Shown here in pieces: positions 42,288 through 52,151 of a DNA stretch of 64,000 nt. The notes under the pieces were generated by a model. That model worked only from the letters and a program-made list of their open reading frames with translations, ran no database searches and had not been told where the DNA came from. The first letter of the stretch is position 1, and every line of letters begins with the position of its first letter. A program made the translations under genes and the position numbers. Origin of the DNA: Mycolicibacterium alvei (lineage in GTDB: Bacteria; Actinomycetota; Actinomycetes; Mycobacteriales; Mycobacteriaceae); NCBI RefSeq assembly GCF_010727325.1, contig NZ_AP022565.1, forward strand, positions 5,332,001 to 5,396,000, read 5' to 3'.

Positions 42288-43013
42288 TCAGTACAGGATC
42301 GCCGATAGTTCGTTTGCTGCTCGTACCACCGCGTCCTTGCCGCCCAGCACGACGTCTTCGCGGTGCGAGATCAGATTGATGCAGGTGGGCGGCGACGGCA
42401 GGCGTCGGCGCACGGGTACCGCCAGGCCATACGTGTCCGGTTCGATCTCACCGTGGGTGATCACCCAGCCCTGTTCGCGGGTCTGGCGGACCAGTTCGCG
42501 TTCGCCGGGACGCGGGGGCATGCACGCGAGTAGGGCAGCTCCGGCCGCACCCCGGTCGAGCGGGTGGCGGCTGCCTTCGTGGAACGACAGTTGGTAGAAC
42601 ACCTGCGTCGGGACGATCACGGCGACCGCCACCTGTTGATCGCCCTCGGCCACCAGCAGTGACACCGTGCTGCCGAGCTCGTCTGCGAGTGCCCGCAGGG
42701 TCGGGACGCTGAGTTGGCGCATGTTGTTGTCGAACGACGAGCCGAGTGCCGCCAGCCCGGCGCCGGGCCGGTAGCGGCCGTCTTCCCCCTTTGTCACATA
42801 CCGGAATTGGCTCAGCGTGGCGAGCAGTCGGTAGGCGATCGTGCGATGGGCTCCGACGTGATCGGCAACCTGTTGCACGGTGAGGCCGGTCGGGGCTGCG
42901 GCGACGGCCGCCAGAGCGCTCAGTCCACGCGCCAGCGTCTGCGAGCCTGGCACCCCGTTGGGAGCGCCGTCGGTCTTCGATTGTGCCTGTGACGGGGTTG
43001 CCTTGGCCGGCAT
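42288..43013 (-). CDS. IclR-family transcriptional regulator
   Basis: 241 aa. The winged HTH is TVQQVADHVGAHRTIAYRLLATL with the wing RYVTKGEDGRYRPG; the effector domain carries the IclR-typical SVSLLVAEGDQQVAVAVI and HPLDRGAAGAALLA segments. The gene is divergent from the meta-cleavage operon across operator site C, the usual arrangement for a self-regulating IclR activator or repressor, which makes it the leading candidate regulator of the ring-degradation genes. Confidence 0.93.
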   Translation of the reverse strand: MPAKATPSQAQSKTDGAPNGVPGSQTLARGLSALAAVAAAPTGLTVQQVADHVGAHRTIAYRLLATLSQFRYVTKGEDGRYRPGAGLAALGSSFDNNMRQLSVPTLRALADELGSTVSLLVAEGDQQVAVAVIVPTQVFYQLSFHEGSRHPLDRGAAGAALLACMPPRPGERELVRQTREQGWVITHGEIEPDTYGLAVPVRRRLPSPPTCINLISHREDVVLGGKDAVVRAANELSAILY

Positions 43014-43107
43014 CGCGCCCCTCCTTGACAGATGAAACCGCGAGAGTGATGCTCTGATAATAATGCACGCTGATGTGCGCTATATGAGCAAAGTGCTTAC
43101 AAATTCG

Positions 43108-43122
43108 GAGAATATCATTCTC
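43108..43122. promoter_or_regulatory. Regulon operator palindrome, site C
   Basis: GAGAAT-ATC-ATTCTC, perfect arms, in the 130-bp divergent gap between the IclR gene and the MhpC-like gene, 21 bp before the latter's ATG. A weaker GAGAGT-GAT-GCTCTG lies about 65 bp upstream at the IclR side. Confidence 0.8.
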
Positions 43123-43143
43123 TTCAGTTCCGGAGAGGGGAAC

Positions 43144-44058
43144 ATGACAAGCACTGCCGCCGGGCCGGCATCTGGTTCCGTTTCGGCCACTGAGCACGAG
43201 AGCGTCTGGGCCGATCTCCAAGGCGTGGCGTTCTCGCAGGGCTACCTCGATGTGGGCGGGGTCCGCACCCGCTACCTGCATGCCGGTGACCCCACCCTGC
43301 CTGTGCTGGTCCTGCTACACGGGTCCGGTGGGCACGCCGAGGCCTATGTGCGCAATCTGGCGTCTCATGCCGAGCACTTCTCGACCTGGTCGATCGACAT
43401 GCTGGGGCACGGCTACACCGACAAGCCGGGACACCCGCTGGAGGTATCGCACTACGTCGATCACCTGATCGGCTTCCTCGACGCCATCGGCGCGCAGCGA
43501 GCCCACATCTCGGGTGAATCGCTGGGCGGTTGGGTGGCGGCGCGGGCCGCTGCCGATCATCCCGACCGCATCGACCGGTTGGTCCTCAACACCGCCGGTG
43601 GATCGCAGGCCGATCCCGAGGTGATGAAGCGGATCATCATGCTGTCGATGGCGGCCGCCGAGAACCCGACGTGGGAAACCGTGCAGGCCCGGATCAAATG
43701 GTTGATGGCCGACAAGACAAAGGATTACGACGACATCGTGGCCAGTCGGCAGGCCGTGTACCGCCAGCCCGGTTTCGTGGGCGCGATGAGCGACATCATG
43801 GCACTGCAGGATCCGGAGATCCGCGCACGGAACCTGCTGGGGGAGAAGGAATACGGCTCGATCACCGCGCCGACCCTGGTGTTGTGGACCAGTGACGACC
43901 CGACCGCGGACGTCAGCGAAGGTCGGCGCATCGCCTCGATGATCCCGGGTGCGGCATTCGAGGTGATGCCGGATTGTGGGCACTGGCCGCAGTACGAAGA
44001 CCCCGAGACCTTCAACCGCCTGCATCTGGACTTTCTGCTGGGGACCGCGCGTGACTGA
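43144..44058 (+). CDS. Alpha/beta hydrolase, meta-cleavage product hydrolase-like (MhpC-type)
   Basis: 304 aa from ATG 43144 behind GGAGAGGGG. Catalytic triad: nucleophile elbow GESLGG, acid Asp in [10 protein letters not shown], and the histidine in [11 protein letters not shown]; the oxyanion segment is [12 protein letters not shown]. The HGSGGHA and GHWPQ patterns match hydrolases that cleave the C-C bond of extradiol ring-opening products. First gene of a long plus-strand operon together with the MhpA- and MhpB-like genes. Confidence 0.88.
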   Translation: MTSTAAGPASGSVSATEHESVWADLQGVAFSQGYLDVGGVRTRYLHAGDPTLPVLVLLHGSGGHAEAYVRNLASHAEHFSTWSIDMLGHGYTDKPGHPLEVSHYVDHLIGFLDAIGAQRAHISGESLGGWVAARAAADHPDRIDRLVLNTAGGSQADPEVMKRIIMLSMAAAENPTWETVQARIKWLMADKTKDYDDIVASRQAVYRQPGFVGAMSDIMALQDPEIRARNLLGEKEYGSITAPTLVLWTSDDPTADVSEGRRIASMIPGAAFEVMPDCGHWPQYEDPETFNRLHLDFLLGTARD

Positions 44059-45733
44059 CCAAGTGGTCGACGTCATCATCGTCGGGGCTGGGCCGGTTGG
44101 CCTGACCCTGGCGAATGTCCTTGGAATCCAGGGTGTCCGGACACTCGTGGTGGAGGAACGCGACACCCTCATCGACTACCCGCGTGGTGTCGGCCTCGAT
44201 GACGAATCGCTGCGTACCTTCCAGTCCATCGGGCTGGTGGAGGGAATTCTTCCGCACACGGTGCCCAATCAGATCCTGCGGTTCTACGACGGCAACCGCA
44301 GATTGCTGGCCGAAATGGCTCCCCCGGATGCCCGATTCGGCTGGCCCAAGCGCAACGGATTCGTTCAGCCGCTGGTCGACGCGCAGCTGCTGGCCGGGCT
44401 GGACCGGTTCGACCACGTGCAGGTGGCCTGGGGGCGTCGGATGGATTCGGCCGTCGAGACCGCCGACGGGGTGAAAGTCGACTTCGGTCCGGAGATCCCC
44501 GCGGTACAGGCGCGGTACCTGGTCGGGTGCGACGGCGGACGCAGTGTCACCCGCCGCATCGCGGGGGTGTCGTTCGACGGCACAACGTCGGCGACTCGCT
44601 GGGTGGTGGTGGATCTGGCCAATGATCCACTGGGGCACCCCAACAGCGAGGTCGGTGCCGATCCGGACCGGCCGTACGCATCAATTTCGATCGCCCACGG
44701 TATCCGCCGGTTCGAGTTCATGATCCACGCCGACGAAACCGACGAGCAGGCGGAAGATCCCGAGTTCGTGGCCCGGCTGCTGGCCCCGTACGTCCCACAT
44801 CCCGACAAGGTCGACGTGATCCGTCGCCGCGTCTACACCCACCATTCCCGCATCGCGGGGAACTTCCGCAAGGGCCGGTTCCTGCTGGCCGGCGATGCCG
44901 CGCACCTGATGCCGGTGTGGCAGGGGCAGGGCTACAACAGCGGTATCCGCGACGCGGCCAACCTGGGCTGGAAGCTGGCCGCGGTGGTCAACGGCCAGGC
45001 CGGCGATGCGCTGCTGGACAGTTACGACACCGAGCGTCGCAAGCACGCCCGGGCGATGATCGACCTGTCCACGTTGGTGGGACGGGTCATCTCGCCCACC
45101 AACCGCAAGGTCGCGGTGTTGCGGGACAAGCTCATTCGCGGTGCTTCGGTGGTTCCGGCGCTCAAGCGCTACGTACTCGAGATGCGGTTCAAGCCGATGC
45201 CGCGCTACGAGCAGGGCGCGGTCTACCACCCGAAGCCGCCGACGGCCGACTCGCCCGTGGGCACCTTGTTCATCCAACCTCGGGTCGATACCCGCGAACA
45301 GTCGAACGTGCTCCTCGATGACGTGATCGGACTGAACTTCGCGGTGCTGTGCTGGAACAACAATCCTCGCGCGCTGCTCGGCGAGGAGGCCTATGAACGC
45401 TGGAAAGCCCTGGGCGCGAGGTTCATTGCCGCCCGGCCGCAGACCCAGCTGTTCTGGACCGGGCACGACGCCGACCACGATGACGGGTCCGTGGTGATCG
45501 TCGGGGACTGTACGGGCGCGCTGAAATCGTGGTTCGACGTACACGCTGAATCGGTGCTGGTGCTGCGCCCGGACCGGTGTATCGCCGGGGCCGACATCGC
45601 CCAGCGCGCCCCGGAGCTCAGCGCAGCCTTGTTCGACGTCCTGCATCTGATGGAGGGAGGAGTGAACGGTGCCAGTAGCCCTGTGCTGTATGTCCCACAG
45701 CCCACTGCTGAATCTTCCGGGACCGTCGGCTGA
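44051..45733 (+). CDS. FAD-dependent aromatic hydroxylase, MhpA-like
   Basis: 560 aa from GTG 44051, overlapping the hydrolase stop. FAD-binding GxGxxG is [17 protein letters not shown], the second FAD motif is [14 protein letters not shown], and the third is [36 protein letters not shown]. This is the class A flavoprotein hydroxylase family with 3-(3-hydroxyphenyl)propionate hydroxylase. It inserts an ortho hydroxyl to make the catechol used by the dioxygenase gene, which it overlaps by 65 bp at its 3' end. Confidence 0.9.
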   Translation: MTDQVVDVIIVGAGPVGLTLANVLGIQGVRTLVVEERDTLIDYPRGVGLDDESLRTFQSIGLVEGILPHTVPNQILRFYDGNRRLLAEMAPPDARFGWPKRNGFVQPLVDAQLLAGLDRFDHVQVAWGRRMDSAVETADGVKVDFGPEIPAVQARYLVGCDGGRSVTRRIAGVSFDGTTSATRWVVVDLANDPLGHPNSEVGADPDRPYASISIAHGIRRFEFMIHADETDEQAEDPEFVARLLAPYVPHPDKVDVIRRRVYTHHSRIAGNFRKGRFLLAGDAAHLMPVWQGQGYNSGIRDAANLGWKLAAVVNGQAGDALLDSYDTERRKHARAMIDLSTLVGRVISPTNRKVAVLRDKLIRGASVVPALKRYVLEMRFKPMPRYEQGAVYHPKPPTADSPVGTLFIQPRVDTREQSNVLLDDVIGLNFAVLCWNNNPRALLGEEAYERWKALGARFIAARPQTQLFWTGHDADHDDGSVVIVGDCTGALKSWFDVHAESVLVLRPDRCIAGADIAQRAPELSAALFDVLHLMEGGVNGASSPVLYVPQPTAESSGTVG

Positions 45734-46613
45734 GCTCCTCGACGAGATCGGCTCGGCGCTCGGTCGTGCTCGTGACTTTGTTACCGACTACGACCCTGAA
45801 CTGGTCGTGACCTTCTCCCCGGATCATTACAACGGGTTCTTCTACCGGCTGATGCCCCCGTTCTGTATCGGCACCGCCGCGTCCGGAGTCGGGGACTACG
45901 GAACGCACCAGGGTGCGCTGGACGTCGCAGGCGACATCGCGCAGCAATGCGCGGAGGCGGTGTGGGAGTCCGGTGTCGACATTGCGATCTCGACGAGCAT
46001 GGATGTCGACCACGGCACCGTGCAGCCGCTGCAGGAGTTGTTCGGCGAGGCGACAGCGCATCCCGTCGTGCCGATCTTCATCAACTCGGTGGCCACACCG
46101 CTGGGGCCGTTGTCGCGCTCCCGCGCACTCGGTGCGGCCGTCGGCGCGTTCCTGTGCACCCTCGACAAGCGGGTGCTGGTGCTGGGATCCGGTGGCTTGT
46201 CACATGACCCGCCGGTGCCCACGCTGGCCACCGCACCGCCGGCCGCGCTGGACCGGATCGTGCACGGGGCCCCGATGACCGACCAACAGCGGATGGCCCG
46301 GCAGAGCGCGGTGAGCCAGGCTGCGCACGACTTCGCACACGGTGACAGTGCGTTACGGCCGCTGAACCCGGAGTGGGACCACGGCCTGCTGGAGATCTTC
46401 GACGAGGGCCGGCTGACGGATCTGGACAGCTGGTCCAATGGCTTCATCGCCAGCGAAGGGGGTAACTCGGCGCATGAAATCCGCACCTGGGTAGCCGCAT
46501 TCGCGGCGCTCGCAGCCAGTGGGCCGTACCGGACCGGAAATCACTTCTACCGGGCGGCACCGGAATTGATCGCAGGATTCGCAATCAGGACGGCGGTAGG
46601 GATCGCAGCATGA
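45669..46613 (+). CDS. Extradiol catechol dioxygenase, MhpB-like
   Basis: 314 aa from GTG 45669. The class III extradiol (LigB-type) features include the metal/histidine segment [13 protein letters not shown] at the N-terminus and [22 protein letters not shown], then [13 protein letters not shown] and [10 protein letters not shown]. It is homologous to 2,3-dihydroxyphenylpropionate 1,2-dioxygenase. It ring-opens the catechol, and the hydrolase at 43144 would cleave the product. MhpD, MhpE and MhpF homologues for the remaining C5 product are not in the window. Confidence 0.9.
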   Translation: MPVALCCMSHSPLLNLPGPSAELLDEIGSALGRARDFVTDYDPELVVTFSPDHYNGFFYRLMPPFCIGTAASGVGDYGTHQGALDVAGDIAQQCAEAVWESGVDIAISTSMDVDHGTVQPLQELFGEATAHPVVPIFINSVATPLGPLSRSRALGAAVGAFLCTLDKRVLVLGSGGLSHDPPVPTLATAPPAALDRIVHGAPMTDQQRMARQSAVSQAAHDFAHGDSALRPLNPEWDHGLLEIFDEGRLTDLDSWSNGFIASEGGNSAHEIRTWVAAFAALAASGPYRTGNHFYRAAPELIAGFAIRTAVGIAA

Positions 46614-48424
46614 CTTCAGACACCACTGCACAGACGGCCGATGAGGGCTTCGACGAAACGGTCGACGTGCTCGTCGTCGGTTCCGGGGGCGGCGGCATGA
46701 CGGCTGCGCTGGCGGCCGATGCGGCCGGCCTCAAAACCCTCGTGGTCGAAAAGTCCTCCCACTTCGGCGGTTCCACCGCACTTTCCGGTGGCGGTATCTG
46801 GGTGCCCGGGGCGCCGTCGCAGCGCCGGGCCGGTTATGTGCCCTCACCGGACGGGGTGTTCGACTACCTCAAGCAGATCACCGAGGGCACCGTCAGCGAT
46901 GCCAGGCTGCGCAAGTACGTCGAGGCCGCGCCCGAGATGATGGACTTTCTCGAGCACAACAGCGACTGGTTCGAGTTCGTCTGGAAGCCCGGCTACGCCG
47001 ATTACTACCCGGAGCTGCCGGGTGGCTCCGCCCAGGGAAGCACGATCAATGTTCCGGAAATCGATCTGCGCCGGCTCGGCGAGCACGAGCAGGAGTTGCT
47101 GGCCCCGCTGGCGCTGGCGCCCAGGGGAATCTGGTTTGCCCCCAAGGATCTTCGGATGTTCTACCAGGTCAGGCAGAACTGGCGCGGCAAGGCAGTGCTG
47201 CTGAAACTCATCTGGCGGATGGTGCGGGCCCGGGTGTTCGGCGACCGGATGGCGGCGATCGGCCAGTCGCTGGCCGCCCGGATGCGACTGGCGCTCAAGC
47301 AGCACGACGTCCCGCTGTGGCTGGACGCGCCGATGACCTCGCTGATCTCCGGTGCGGACGGCGCGGTGCTGGGCGCGGTCATCGAAAGAGATGGGCGGGC
47401 GGTCAGAATCCGGGCCACCGGAGGAGTGATCCTGGCCTCCGGCGGCTTCGACCATGACATGGCGTGGCGTAAGGAACATCTGCCGCTGCTCGAGAAGGAT
47501 TGGAGTTTCGGCAATCCGGCGGCCACCGGTGACGGTATCCGGGCCGGTGAGAAGGCCGGCGGCGCGACCGAACTGCTCGATGAGGCGTGGTGGTTCCCGG
47601 CCATCTGCTGGCCCGACGGACGGCTGCAGTTCATGCTCAACGAGCGGATGATGCCGTCGCAATTCGTGGTCAACGGCGAGGGCGAGCGGTTCATCAACGA
47701 GGCTGCGCCCTATATGGACTTCGCCCACGCCATGATCGAGGGACAGCAGTCCGGTATCGACCACATCCCGTGCTGGCTCGTCACCGACATCGACTCGTTT
47801 CACCGTTACGTGGTGGGCGGGCACCTGCCCATCCCCAAGATCCCGTTCGCCCCGGTTCCCACCGGGCGCAAGGTTCCGCAGGCCTGGATGGACTCCGGCG
47901 TCGTGGTCGAAGCGCACAGCTGGGCGGAGTTGGCCGGTAAAATCGGTGTGCCGGAACAGAATCTGCGGGCAACCGCCGAGCGGTTCAACCAGTTGGCGCA
48001 CAGCGGGCACGACGACGACTTCAACCGCGGCGACAGCGCGTACGACAACTACTACGGGGACCCGACCCTGCCGAACCCCAATCTGCGTCCACTCGGCAAG
48101 CCGCCGTACTACGCATTCCAGATCATCCTCGGCGACCTGGGCACCTCCGGCGGGCTGCGCACCGACGAGTATGCCCGGGTCCTGCGTGCCGACGAGTCGG
48201 CCGTGGCCGGGTTGTATGCGGTGGGCAACGTCTCGGCGGCGGTCATGGGCCGCAGCTACGCCGGCGCGGGCGCAACGATCGGGCCCGCGATGACCTTCGG
48301 GTATGTGGCAGCCAGACACATCGCCGATCTCCAAGCTGAACAGCTTGTCGCACAACCTGCTTCACACACCGTCAATCATCAAGTCCAGGACAACGTCAGC
48401 AACACCCCAGGAGGAAACCGATGA
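46610..48424 (+). CDS. FAD-dependent oxidoreductase, KstD-like (second copy)
   Basis: 604 aa, starting ATGA-overlapped with the dioxygenase stop. FAD motif [23 protein letters not shown], then [21 protein letters not shown]; the C-terminal FAD loop is [28 protein letters not shown]. It contains an [18 protein letters not shown] segment with the proton-relay area of the 3-ketosteroid dehydrogenase group. It differs clearly in sequence and length from the copy at 40649 (541 aa), so the two probably act on different steps. Located inside the meta-cleavage operon. Confidence 0.9.
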   Translation: MTSDTTAQTADEGFDETVDVLVVGSGGGGMTAALAADAAGLKTLVVEKSSHFGGSTALSGGGIWVPGAPSQRRAGYVPSPDGVFDYLKQITEGTVSDARLRKYVEAAPEMMDFLEHNSDWFEFVWKPGYADYYPELPGGSAQGSTINVPEIDLRRLGEHEQELLAPLALAPRGIWFAPKDLRMFYQVRQNWRGKAVLLKLIWRMVRARVFGDRMAAIGQSLAARMRLALKQHDVPLWLDAPMTSLISGADGAVLGAVIERDGRAVRIRATGGVILASGGFDHDMAWRKEHLPLLEKDWSFGNPAATGDGIRAGEKAGGATELLDEAWWFPAICWPDGRLQFMLNERMMPSQFVVNGEGERFINEAAPYMDFAHAMIEGQQSGIDHIPCWLVTDIDSFHRYVVGGHLPIPKIPFAPVPTGRKVPQAWMDSGVVVEAHSWAELAGKIGVPEQNLRATAERFNQLAHSGHDDDFNRGDSAYDNYYGDPTLPNPNLRPLGKPPYYAFQIILGDLGTSGGLRTDEYARVLRADESAVAGLYAVGNVSAAVMGRSYAGAGATIGPAMTFGYVAARHIADLQAEQLVAQPASHTVNHQVQDNVSNTPGGNR

Positions 48425-49728
48425 AGATTTCGCTGTTCTACGAGTTCCCACTGCCTCGGCCGTGGTCGGAGGATGACGAACATCAGCTGTTCCAGCACGG
48501 ACTGACCGAGGTCGAGGCGGCCGACAAGGCTGGCTTCTCCACCGTCTGGCTGACTGAGCACCACTTCCTGGAGGAGTACTGCCACTCGACCGCGCCGGAA
48601 ATGTTCCTGGCTGCAGCCAGCCAGCGCACCAAGGACATTCGGTTGGGTTTCGGTGTCATGCACCTGCCACCGCCGATCAACCACCCGGCCCGCATCGCCG
48701 AGCGCGTCGCCACCCTGGATCACCTGTCCAACGGACGGGTCGAGTTCGGCACCGGTGAGGGCTCCTCGGTCGCCGAGTTGGGCGGTTTCGACATCGACCC
48801 GGCGGACAAGCGCACCATGTGGGAAGAGGCCCTCGAGGTCTCCATCCGCTGTATGACCGAAGCCCCGTTCACCGGCTTCAAGGGCGAGCACGTCGAGATG
48901 CCTGCCCGCAACGTGATCCCCAAGCCGCTGCAGAGCCCGCACCCGCCGGTCTGGGTGGCTTGCACCCGCCCGTCGTCGGTGCAGATGGCGGCCCAGAAGG
49001 CCATCGGTGCACTGAGTTTCGCCTACACCGGCCCCGAGGCGCTCAAGGAGCGCGTCGACGGTTACTACCAGGAATTCGAAGAGCGCGGTGCGCCGATCAC
49101 CCCGGCGATCAACCCCAACATCCTGGCCATCGGCGGTGACCTGTCGATGATGGTGGCCAAGTCCGACGACGAGGCACTCAAGCGGCTGGGCATCGGCGGT
49201 GGCTTCTTCTCGTTCGGGATCATGCACTACTACCTGACTGGCATGCACACCCCCGGGCGCACCAAGGTGTGGGAGCGCTACCAGGAAGCGGTCAAGGAGG
49301 ATCCGACGCTGGCCTACGGGCCCGGTCGCGGCGCCATCGGTTCGCCCGACACCGTGCGCGAATTCCTGCGCAGCTACGAGGCGAGCGGGGTCGACGAGAT
49401 CATCCTGTTGCTCAACCCGCGCAGCCACGAGGGCACCATGGAATCCATCGAGATCATGGGCAAGGAGATCCTGCCCGAGTTCATCGAGCGCGATGCAAAG
49501 GCCGTGGCGAACAAGGCCAAGCGTCTGGCACCGGTGATCGAGAAGGTCGAGGCGCGTCGCCGTCCGTCCGACGCCCCGCTGTTCGACGAGACCTACGCCT
49601 TCGGTGGCCTGCCCACCGGCCGCGACAAGTTCACCGCCGGTGAGATCCCTGAGGCGATGGCCGAGATCAACGAGGGCCGGGTCAAGGCGGCGCAGGCGGA
49701 GAAGGAAGCCCGCGGGAACGCGAGCTGA
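48421..49728 (+). CDS. LLM-class flavin-dependent monooxygenase
   Basis: 435 aa behind AGGAGGAAA; starts ATGA-overlapped with the previous gene. LLM features: VEAADKAGFSTVWLTEHHF, HLPPPINHPARIAERVATLDHLSNGRVEFGTGEG, and a C-terminal tail to about residue 435 that is longer than usual. The bacterial luciferase-like group includes alkanal and ring-ketone monooxygenases (Baeyer-Villiger type). An FMN reductase that could feed it lies five genes downstream at 51570. Substrate unknown. Confidence 0.88.
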   Translation: MKISLFYEFPLPRPWSEDDEHQLFQHGLTEVEAADKAGFSTVWLTEHHFLEEYCHSTAPEMFLAAASQRTKDIRLGFGVMHLPPPINHPARIAERVATLDHLSNGRVEFGTGEGSSVAELGGFDIDPADKRTMWEEALEVSIRCMTEAPFTGFKGEHVEMPARNVIPKPLQSPHPPVWVACTRPSSVQMAAQKAIGALSFAYTGPEALKERVDGYYQEFEERGAPITPAINPNILAIGGDLSMMVAKSDDEALKRLGIGGGFFSFGIMHYYLTGMHTPGRTKVWERYQEAVKEDPTLAYGPGRGAIGSPDTVREFLRSYEASGVDEIILLLNPRSHEGTMESIEIMGKEILPEFIERDAKAVANKAKRLAPVIEKVEARRRPSDAPLFDETYAFGGLPTGRDKFTAGEIPEAMAEINEGRVKAAQAEKEARGNAS

Positions 49729-49729
49729 G

Positions 49730-50563
49730 GTGACCGCCCTGGACGAGCTGGTGCGCTACGACGGTAAACACGTCGTGGTCACCGGCTGCGCGTCGGGTAT
49801 CGGCGCCGAGGTCACCCGCGCGTTGGGTGAGCTCGGCGCCCGGGTGACGGGTCTGGACATTCGACCGCCCGATCACCTGCCCGAGGAGTTCATCGAACTG
49901 GACCTGGCGGACCCGGAGTCCGTCGATCGTGCCGCCGGCGCGGTCGGTGGTCCGGTGGACGCCCTGTTCAACGTGGCCGGTGTGTCCTCGGGCATCGGCA
50001 ACCCGCTTCTGGTGGTACGGATCAACTTCCTGGGCACCCGGCAGTTCACCGAACTGCTGGAAGGCCGCATTCCCGCGGGTGGATCGATCACCTCGGTGTC
50101 CTCGTTGGCGGCATCTGGGTATCGGGAAAATCGTGGTGTCACAGCGGGTTTGATACGCACCCGGTCGGTCGATGAGGGGTTACGATGGTGCGCTGAGCAC
50201 CCCGAGGCACTGGCCGACGGCGGCTATCGACTGTCCAAGGAAGCCGCGATCCTGTACGCGATGTCCCGGGTCGCCGAACTCGGTGCGCGCGGGATCCGGA
50301 TCAACTGCACGGCGCCGGGCGTCACCGACACGCCCATTCTCGACCAGCTGCGCTCGGCCTACGGTCAGCAGTACCTGGATTCGTTCACCACCCCGCTGGG
50401 CCGCAACTCGGAGGCTGCCGAACAGGCGGCGCTGCTGGTATTCCTGGGCGGCGCGGCCGCCAGTTACGTGACCGGGCAGGTGATCTGGGCCGACGGCGGC
50501 ATTCTGGCCCAGCGGGAGGCTACCGTGATCGATGCGGTAGACGAGTCTGAGCAGAGGAGCTAG
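49730..50563 (+). CDS. SDR-family dehydrogenase (coniferyl-alcohol/3-alpha-HSD-like)
   Basis: 277 aa from GTG 49730, one base after the previous stop TGA region. VTGCASGIGAEV is the cofactor loop, FNVAGVSSGIGNP the NNAG-like motif, and YRLSKEAAILYAMSR the active site. The EGLRWCAEHPEALADGGYRLSK insertion before the active site is characteristic of 3-alpha-hydroxysteroid dehydrogenase/carbonyl reductase and coniferyl-alcohol dehydrogenase SDRs, which fits an operon for cyclic alcohols. Confidence 0.88.
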   Translation: MTALDELVRYDGKHVVVTGCASGIGAEVTRALGELGARVTGLDIRPPDHLPEEFIELDLADPESVDRAAGAVGGPVDALFNVAGVSSGIGNPLLVVRINFLGTRQFTELLEGRIPAGGSITSVSSLAASGYRENRGVTAGLIRTRSVDEGLRWCAEHPEALADGGYRLSKEAAILYAMSRVAELGARGIRINCTAPGVTDTPILDQLRSAYGQQYLDSFTTPLGRNSEAAEQAALLVFLGGAAASYVTGQVIWADGGILAQREATVIDAVDESEQRS

Positions 50564-50564
50564 C

Positions 50565-51563
50565 TTGGCCGGAACGATGAGCGACTTTCGCAAGGTCGCC
50601 GACGATGTGCGCAACTGGGGACGCTGGGGTTCTGACGACGAGCTCGGGACACTCAACCTGATCACTCCCGGCAAGGTCGCCGAGGGTGCGTCACTCGTCA
50701 AGCAGGGCAAGGTGTTCGCGCTCGGCGGTGACTTCTCCTCGGCCGGCCCGCAGGGGGCGTTCCAGTTCCGGCAGAACCCGACCCATGTGATGACCGTCGA
50801 CGGTGGGGACGCGAATACGCTCGCGCAGTACGGGCCACAGTGGCTGCGCAATTCGGTGGCCCATCAGGTCAGTGAGTTCTTCGTGGACAATCCGTTCCGC
50901 TTCAACGACGACATGATCGTCATGCCGCTGCAGGCGGCCACGCAGTGGGACGCGCTGTCGCACGTGTACTACGAGGACAAGCTCTACAACGGGTTTCCCG
51001 CCGATTCGGTCACCAGCTTCGGTGCCTTCCACTGTGGTATCGACAAGGTCGACGGCAAGGGCATCACCTCACGCGGCGTGCTGCTCGACGTGGTGCGGCA
51101 CCGCGGCGCCGAGCAGTTCCTGGAACCGGGCAATCCGATCACCCCGGCCGAACTCGACGACGTGGCCCGCGCGCAGGGGGTGTCCATCACACCCGGCGAC
51201 ATCGTGGTGGTCCACACCGGCTGGTGGACTAGGTTTTTGGCCAGCGGCGACGGAACCGAACCCGGTTCCGGGTTGGACTGGCACTGCGCCTCGTGGCTGC
51301 ACGATCATCAGGTTGCCGCCGTCGCTGCCGACAATCTGATGGTCGAGGACCCCGATCCGGCCAACGGTGTCGAGGGCACCTTCCTGCCCATGCACATGCT
51401 GTGCCTGCGGGACATGGGACTGATGCTCGGTGAGTACTGGGATCTGGGGGCGCTGGCCGCGGACTGCGCGGCCGACGGGGTGTACGAGTTTCAGCTCATC
51501 GCCCCGCCGTTGCGGGTGACCGGCGGCGTCGGCTCGCCGGTGAATCCCATTGCGATCAAATGA
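50565..51563 (+). CDS. Cyclase-family (kynurenine formamidase-like) metal hydrolase
   Basis: 332 aa from TTG 50565 with GAGGAG five bases away; ATG 50577 is a poorer fit. The PF04199-like core contains the metal segment QAATQWDALSHVYYEDKLYNG, in which the first His-x-Gly-Thr-His ligand set is altered to ATQWD, as in a known subgroup; a second catalytic segment is PGDIVVVHTGWW. It could open a lactone or cyclic imide/amide ring. It is translated from within the LLM-SDR operon. Confidence 0.8.
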   Translation: MAGTMSDFRKVADDVRNWGRWGSDDELGTLNLITPGKVAEGASLVKQGKVFALGGDFSSAGPQGAFQFRQNPTHVMTVDGGDANTLAQYGPQWLRNSVAHQVSEFFVDNPFRFNDDMIVMPLQAATQWDALSHVYYEDKLYNGFPADSVTSFGAFHCGIDKVDGKGITSRGVLLDVVRHRGAEQFLEPGNPITPAELDDVARAQGVSITPGDIVVVHTGWWTRFLASGDGTEPGSGLDWHCASWLHDHQVAAVAADNLMVEDPDPANGVEGTFLPMHMLCLRDMGLMLGEYWDLGALAADCAADGVYEFQLIAPPLRVTGGVGSPVNPIAIK

Positions 51564-51569
51564 GGAACT

Positions 51570-52151
51570 ATGACGTCAACTGAGAAAGTCCCGTTCGTGG
51601 TCGGGCTCGGCGGCACCTTGCGTGCCGACTCTTCGACCGAGCGGGCCGTGCGGTACTGCCTGGAATCGGTGGAACGGCAAGGGGGCCGGACCCGGATGTT
51701 CGCCGGCCCGGATCTGGAACTGCCGATGTACGCACCGCACTCGCTGGAACGCACGCCCGCGGCGCTGGAGTTCGTCTCCGCGCTGCGGGACGCCGATGCC
51801 GTGGTGGTGGGCTCACCCGGCTACCACGGTGCGATCTCCGGCCTGGTCAAGAACGCGCTGGACTACATCGAGGATCTCCGCGAGGACCCACGTGTCTACC
51901 TCGACAACACCCCGTGGGGTTGCATCAGCTGCGCCTACGGTTGGCAGGCCGCGGTCGGGACGCTGGGGCAGCTACGGACGATCGGTCACTCGTTGCGAGC
52001 CTGGCCCACGCCGCTGGGGGTGGCGATCAACTCGGCGGACAAGATCTGGGACGAGTCAGGGGTTTTGACCGAGGGGCCGGTCCGTGGCCAACTCGACATG
52101 CTGGCCAGTCAGCTGTTGACGTTTGCCCGGTCCAGCGGGGCGGCGCGATGA
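51570..52151 (+). CDS. NAD(P)H-dependent FMN reductase
   Basis: 193 aa. The flavodoxin-like fold starts VVGLGGTLRADSSTERAV and has the FMN phosphate loop GSPGYHGAISGLVKNALDYI, diagnostic of the FMN_red family. It could supply reduced FMN to the LLM monooxygenases of this cluster (48421 and possibly 29609). Gap to the cyclase is 6 bp; overlap with the next hydrolase is 4 bp. Confidence 0.9.
   Translation: MTSTEKVPFVVGLGGTLRADSSTERAVRYCLESVERQGGRTRMFAGPDLELPMYAPHSLERTPAALEFVSALRDADAVVVGSPGYHGAISGLVKNALDYIEDLREDPRVYLDNTPWGCISCAYGWQAAVGTLGQLRTIGHSLRAWPTPLGVAINSADKIWDESGVLTEGPVRGQLDMLASQLLTFARSSGAAR

Noticed and set aside
32035..43122. GAGAAT palindrome as a KstR or KstR2 site (cholesterol regulon)
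   Set aside because: The remembered KstR core (AAC-N2-GTT) and KstR2 core (CAAG-N2-CTTG) differ in sequence and spacing from GAGAAT-N3-ATTCTC.
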